Shown here piece after piece: positions 6,754 to 7,957 of a stretch of DNA of 7,957 nt. The stretch covers positions 1-7,957 of the forward strand of contig JAHIEN010000007.1 of the NCBI GenBank assembly GCA_018901615.1. The letters run 5' to 3'. The notes beneath the pieces are model-generated. The model made no database searches. It worked only from the letters and a program-made list of their open reading frames with translations, and was not told where the DNA came from. A program made the position numbers and the translations under genes. The stretch comes from Candidatus Omnitrophota bacterium. GTDB taxonomy: Bacteria > Omnitrophota > Gorgyraeia > Gorgyraeales > Gorgyraeaceae. Every line of letters starts with the position of its first letter. Positions within the stretch are counted from its first letter, which is position 1.

Positions 6754-7957
6754 CTGCTTGTAATATCAGAGACAGGTTTTCAATAAAGCCTTTATTTTCG
6801 GGCAATAGCGATAGGGCCCTTTTTATAAAAATAAGCGCCTTGGCCCCCTGGCCCCATTTGTAATAAACGCATCCCAGTTCATTGTACAAGAAAGGGCTGC
6901 GATTGTTATATATCATTGCCTTTTTGTAATCCAGTTCAGCGATGGCGTAGTTCTGTTTCAAAAGCTGGATATATCCCCTGACCCTGTACCCAGTCGCAAA
7001 GCGCCTGTTGTCTTTTATTGATAAGTCGCACTGTCTCATAGCAAGATCCAGGGCATGGGGTTCGCCCTCGTTTGCATAACTATCCGCGTAAGACATCGCA
7101 AGGTTGGTCCTATCAAAAAAACGCACCCTGTCCTCTTTTGGCCTGAAGCCGGCATATGTAAGGTCCGGCTCAAGAATTACATATAAAAATATCAGGATCG
7201 CGGTAATGACCAGAAGGTTCTTATAATTCCTGTTCTTTATTGTTTCAAAAATGTGATACGCCCCGTATGACGCGAACATAATAAAAAATGGTATCGCGGG
7301 CAACCTGAACCTTGACTGGATATGAAACAGCATAACAGAACCGCTTAAGACCGCGATAAAAACATAGGCCAGGCCAGCCTTTTGCCTTTTTATAACGCTC
7401 AAGATTATGCCTATAATGAAAAGGGCGCACACGAACTGAAAACTAAAAAGAGGCAAGCGTAAAACAGTCGGGAATTCTTCCCGGTATAGATAGTAATTTG
7501 TATTGGAAGGGGCCTCGTAGCCGTTAAAAAACATCCATATTTTTCTGGCATAGAGCCTCAGGTATTCCTGTGGCCTATTTTTAACCTCGTTTAAAAAAAT
7601 ATTTGCCATTTTTTTTACGCTTCCGCCTGAGCGGCCCTCCAGCCTATGGTATTCAGGAGACCAGACAACATCCACACCCGAAGAGGTATGTGTGTTCCCA
7701 ACCCAGAACGCATTCACCTCTTTTGAAACCCGCAAATTTTTGTTGCCTGAAACTAAATAATTCCTGATAAGCACGGGTGTCAGTACAAAAAATAGCCCCA
7801 GCGTAAATATTAAAACGCATTTTAGGGCCCTTTTAAACGGCCTTATGGATACTAAAACAAAAGTGATAATGAACGGGAAAAGTATGTTTTGTCTAGTAAG
7901 GATAGAAAGCCCCAGGACCAAACCCGATACTAACCACAAGATAGGCTTATCGCCTCT
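6746..7957 (-). CDS. GT39/PMT_2-like membrane glycosyltransferase with TPR tail, 5'-truncated by window edge
   Basis: The reading frame stays open to the right edge: the TTG near 7939 is preceded by in-frame codons reading R-G-D-K-P-I, so it is an internal Leu and the true start lies outside. About 403 residues are visible. The first part has several hydrophobic helices, with features familiar from the C-terminal half of PMT_2/ArnT-like GT-C enzymes: a GLSILTRQN segment, a PVLIRNYLVSG loop followed by FWVGN, and RFRLPAIPFFI before a further membrane helix. These enzymes move a sugar from a polyprenyl-phosphate donor on the outer face of the inner membrane. The last 120 or so residues are soluble, with roughly three TPR-like helical pairs (for example LYNELGCVYYKWGQGAKALIFIKRAL). 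The catalytic N-terminal loop carrying the acidic residues is not in the window, so activity cannot be judged. Its stop overlaps the next start by 8 nt (ATGAATAA), which suggests translational coupling. Confidence 0.72.
   Translation of the reverse strand, partial: RGDKPILWLVSGLVLGLSILTRQNILFPFIITFVLVSIRPFKRALKCVLIFTLGLFFVLTPVLIRNYLVSGNKNLRVSKEVNAFWVGNTHTSSGVDVVWSPEYHRLEGRSGGSVKKMANIFLNEVKNRPQEYLRLYARKIWMFFNGYEAPSNTNYYLYREEFPTVLRLPLFSFQFVCALFIIGIILSVIKRQKAGLAYVFIAVLSGSVMLFHIQSRFRLPAIPFFIMFASYGAYHIFETIKNRNYKNLLVITAILIFLYVILEPDLTYAGFRPKEDRVRFFDRTNLAMSYADSYANEGEPHALDLAMRQCDLSIKDNRRFATGYRVRGYIQLLKQNYAIAELDYKKAMIYNNRSPFLYNELGCVYYKWGQGAKALIFIKRALSLLPENKGFIENLSLILQADE

Noticed and set aside
7937..7939. 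TTG at 7939 as start of the rightmost gene
   Set aside because: In-frame codons continue to the window edge and the protein begins in the middle of a PMT_2-like membrane domain, so this is an internal Leu codon.

Overview
The window is a bacterial, one-directional gene cluster. All six genes lie on the minus strand and are packed end to end (8-nt overlap, 4-nt gap, 35-nt overlap, one real gap of 87 nt, then a 4-nt ATGA overlap), so they look like the downstream part of one operon whose promoter lies beyond the right edge. I see no tRNA, rRNA, CRISPR array or complete insertion sequence. The mix of features (moderate GC, a bacterial TMTC-type membrane protein with TPRs, a PMT_2-type membrane glycosyltransferase with a TPR tail, a B12-binding-domain radical SAM enzyme, palindromic dispersed-type repeats) resembles uncultured anaerobic lineages such as Omnitrophota. 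That assignment is an inference from gene style, not a proven one.

In transcription order (right to left): a 5'-truncated GT39/PMT_2-like polytopic protein with C-terminal TPRs (6746-7957); a TMTC/GT105-like polytopic protein with about seven TPRs (4759-6753); a membrane-anchored family 2 glycosyltransferase (3783-4754); a class I SAM methyltransferase starting at a TTG behind a strong ribosome-binding site (3164-3817); an 87-nt gap holding a perfect 26-bp inverted repeat made of two palindromes (3082-3146); a B12-binding-type radical SAM protein (1655-3076); and an MtaB-type tRNA methylthiotransferase (303-1658). The left 302 nt contain no convincing gene. They hold a nested inverted-repeat structure that runs into the end of mtaB, and at the extreme edge two DnaA-box-like sequences followed by a trinucleotide run.

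The first three genes look like a surface or envelope glycosylation set: two lipid-linked-sugar (GT-C) type enzymes with periplasmic or soluble TPR tails, plus one nucleotide-sugar (GT-A) enzyme. The methyltransferase and radical SAM enzyme could modify the glycan, its lipid carrier or another metabolite; nothing in the sequence fixes the substrate. mtaB is a housekeeping translation gene that appears to have been joined to the end of this operon. The points most worth a second look are the two repeat structures (one supplies the leader of a gene, the other seems to supply the last codons and stop of mtaB), the paired TPR-tailed GT-C proteins, and the possible DnaA-binding site at the left edge.
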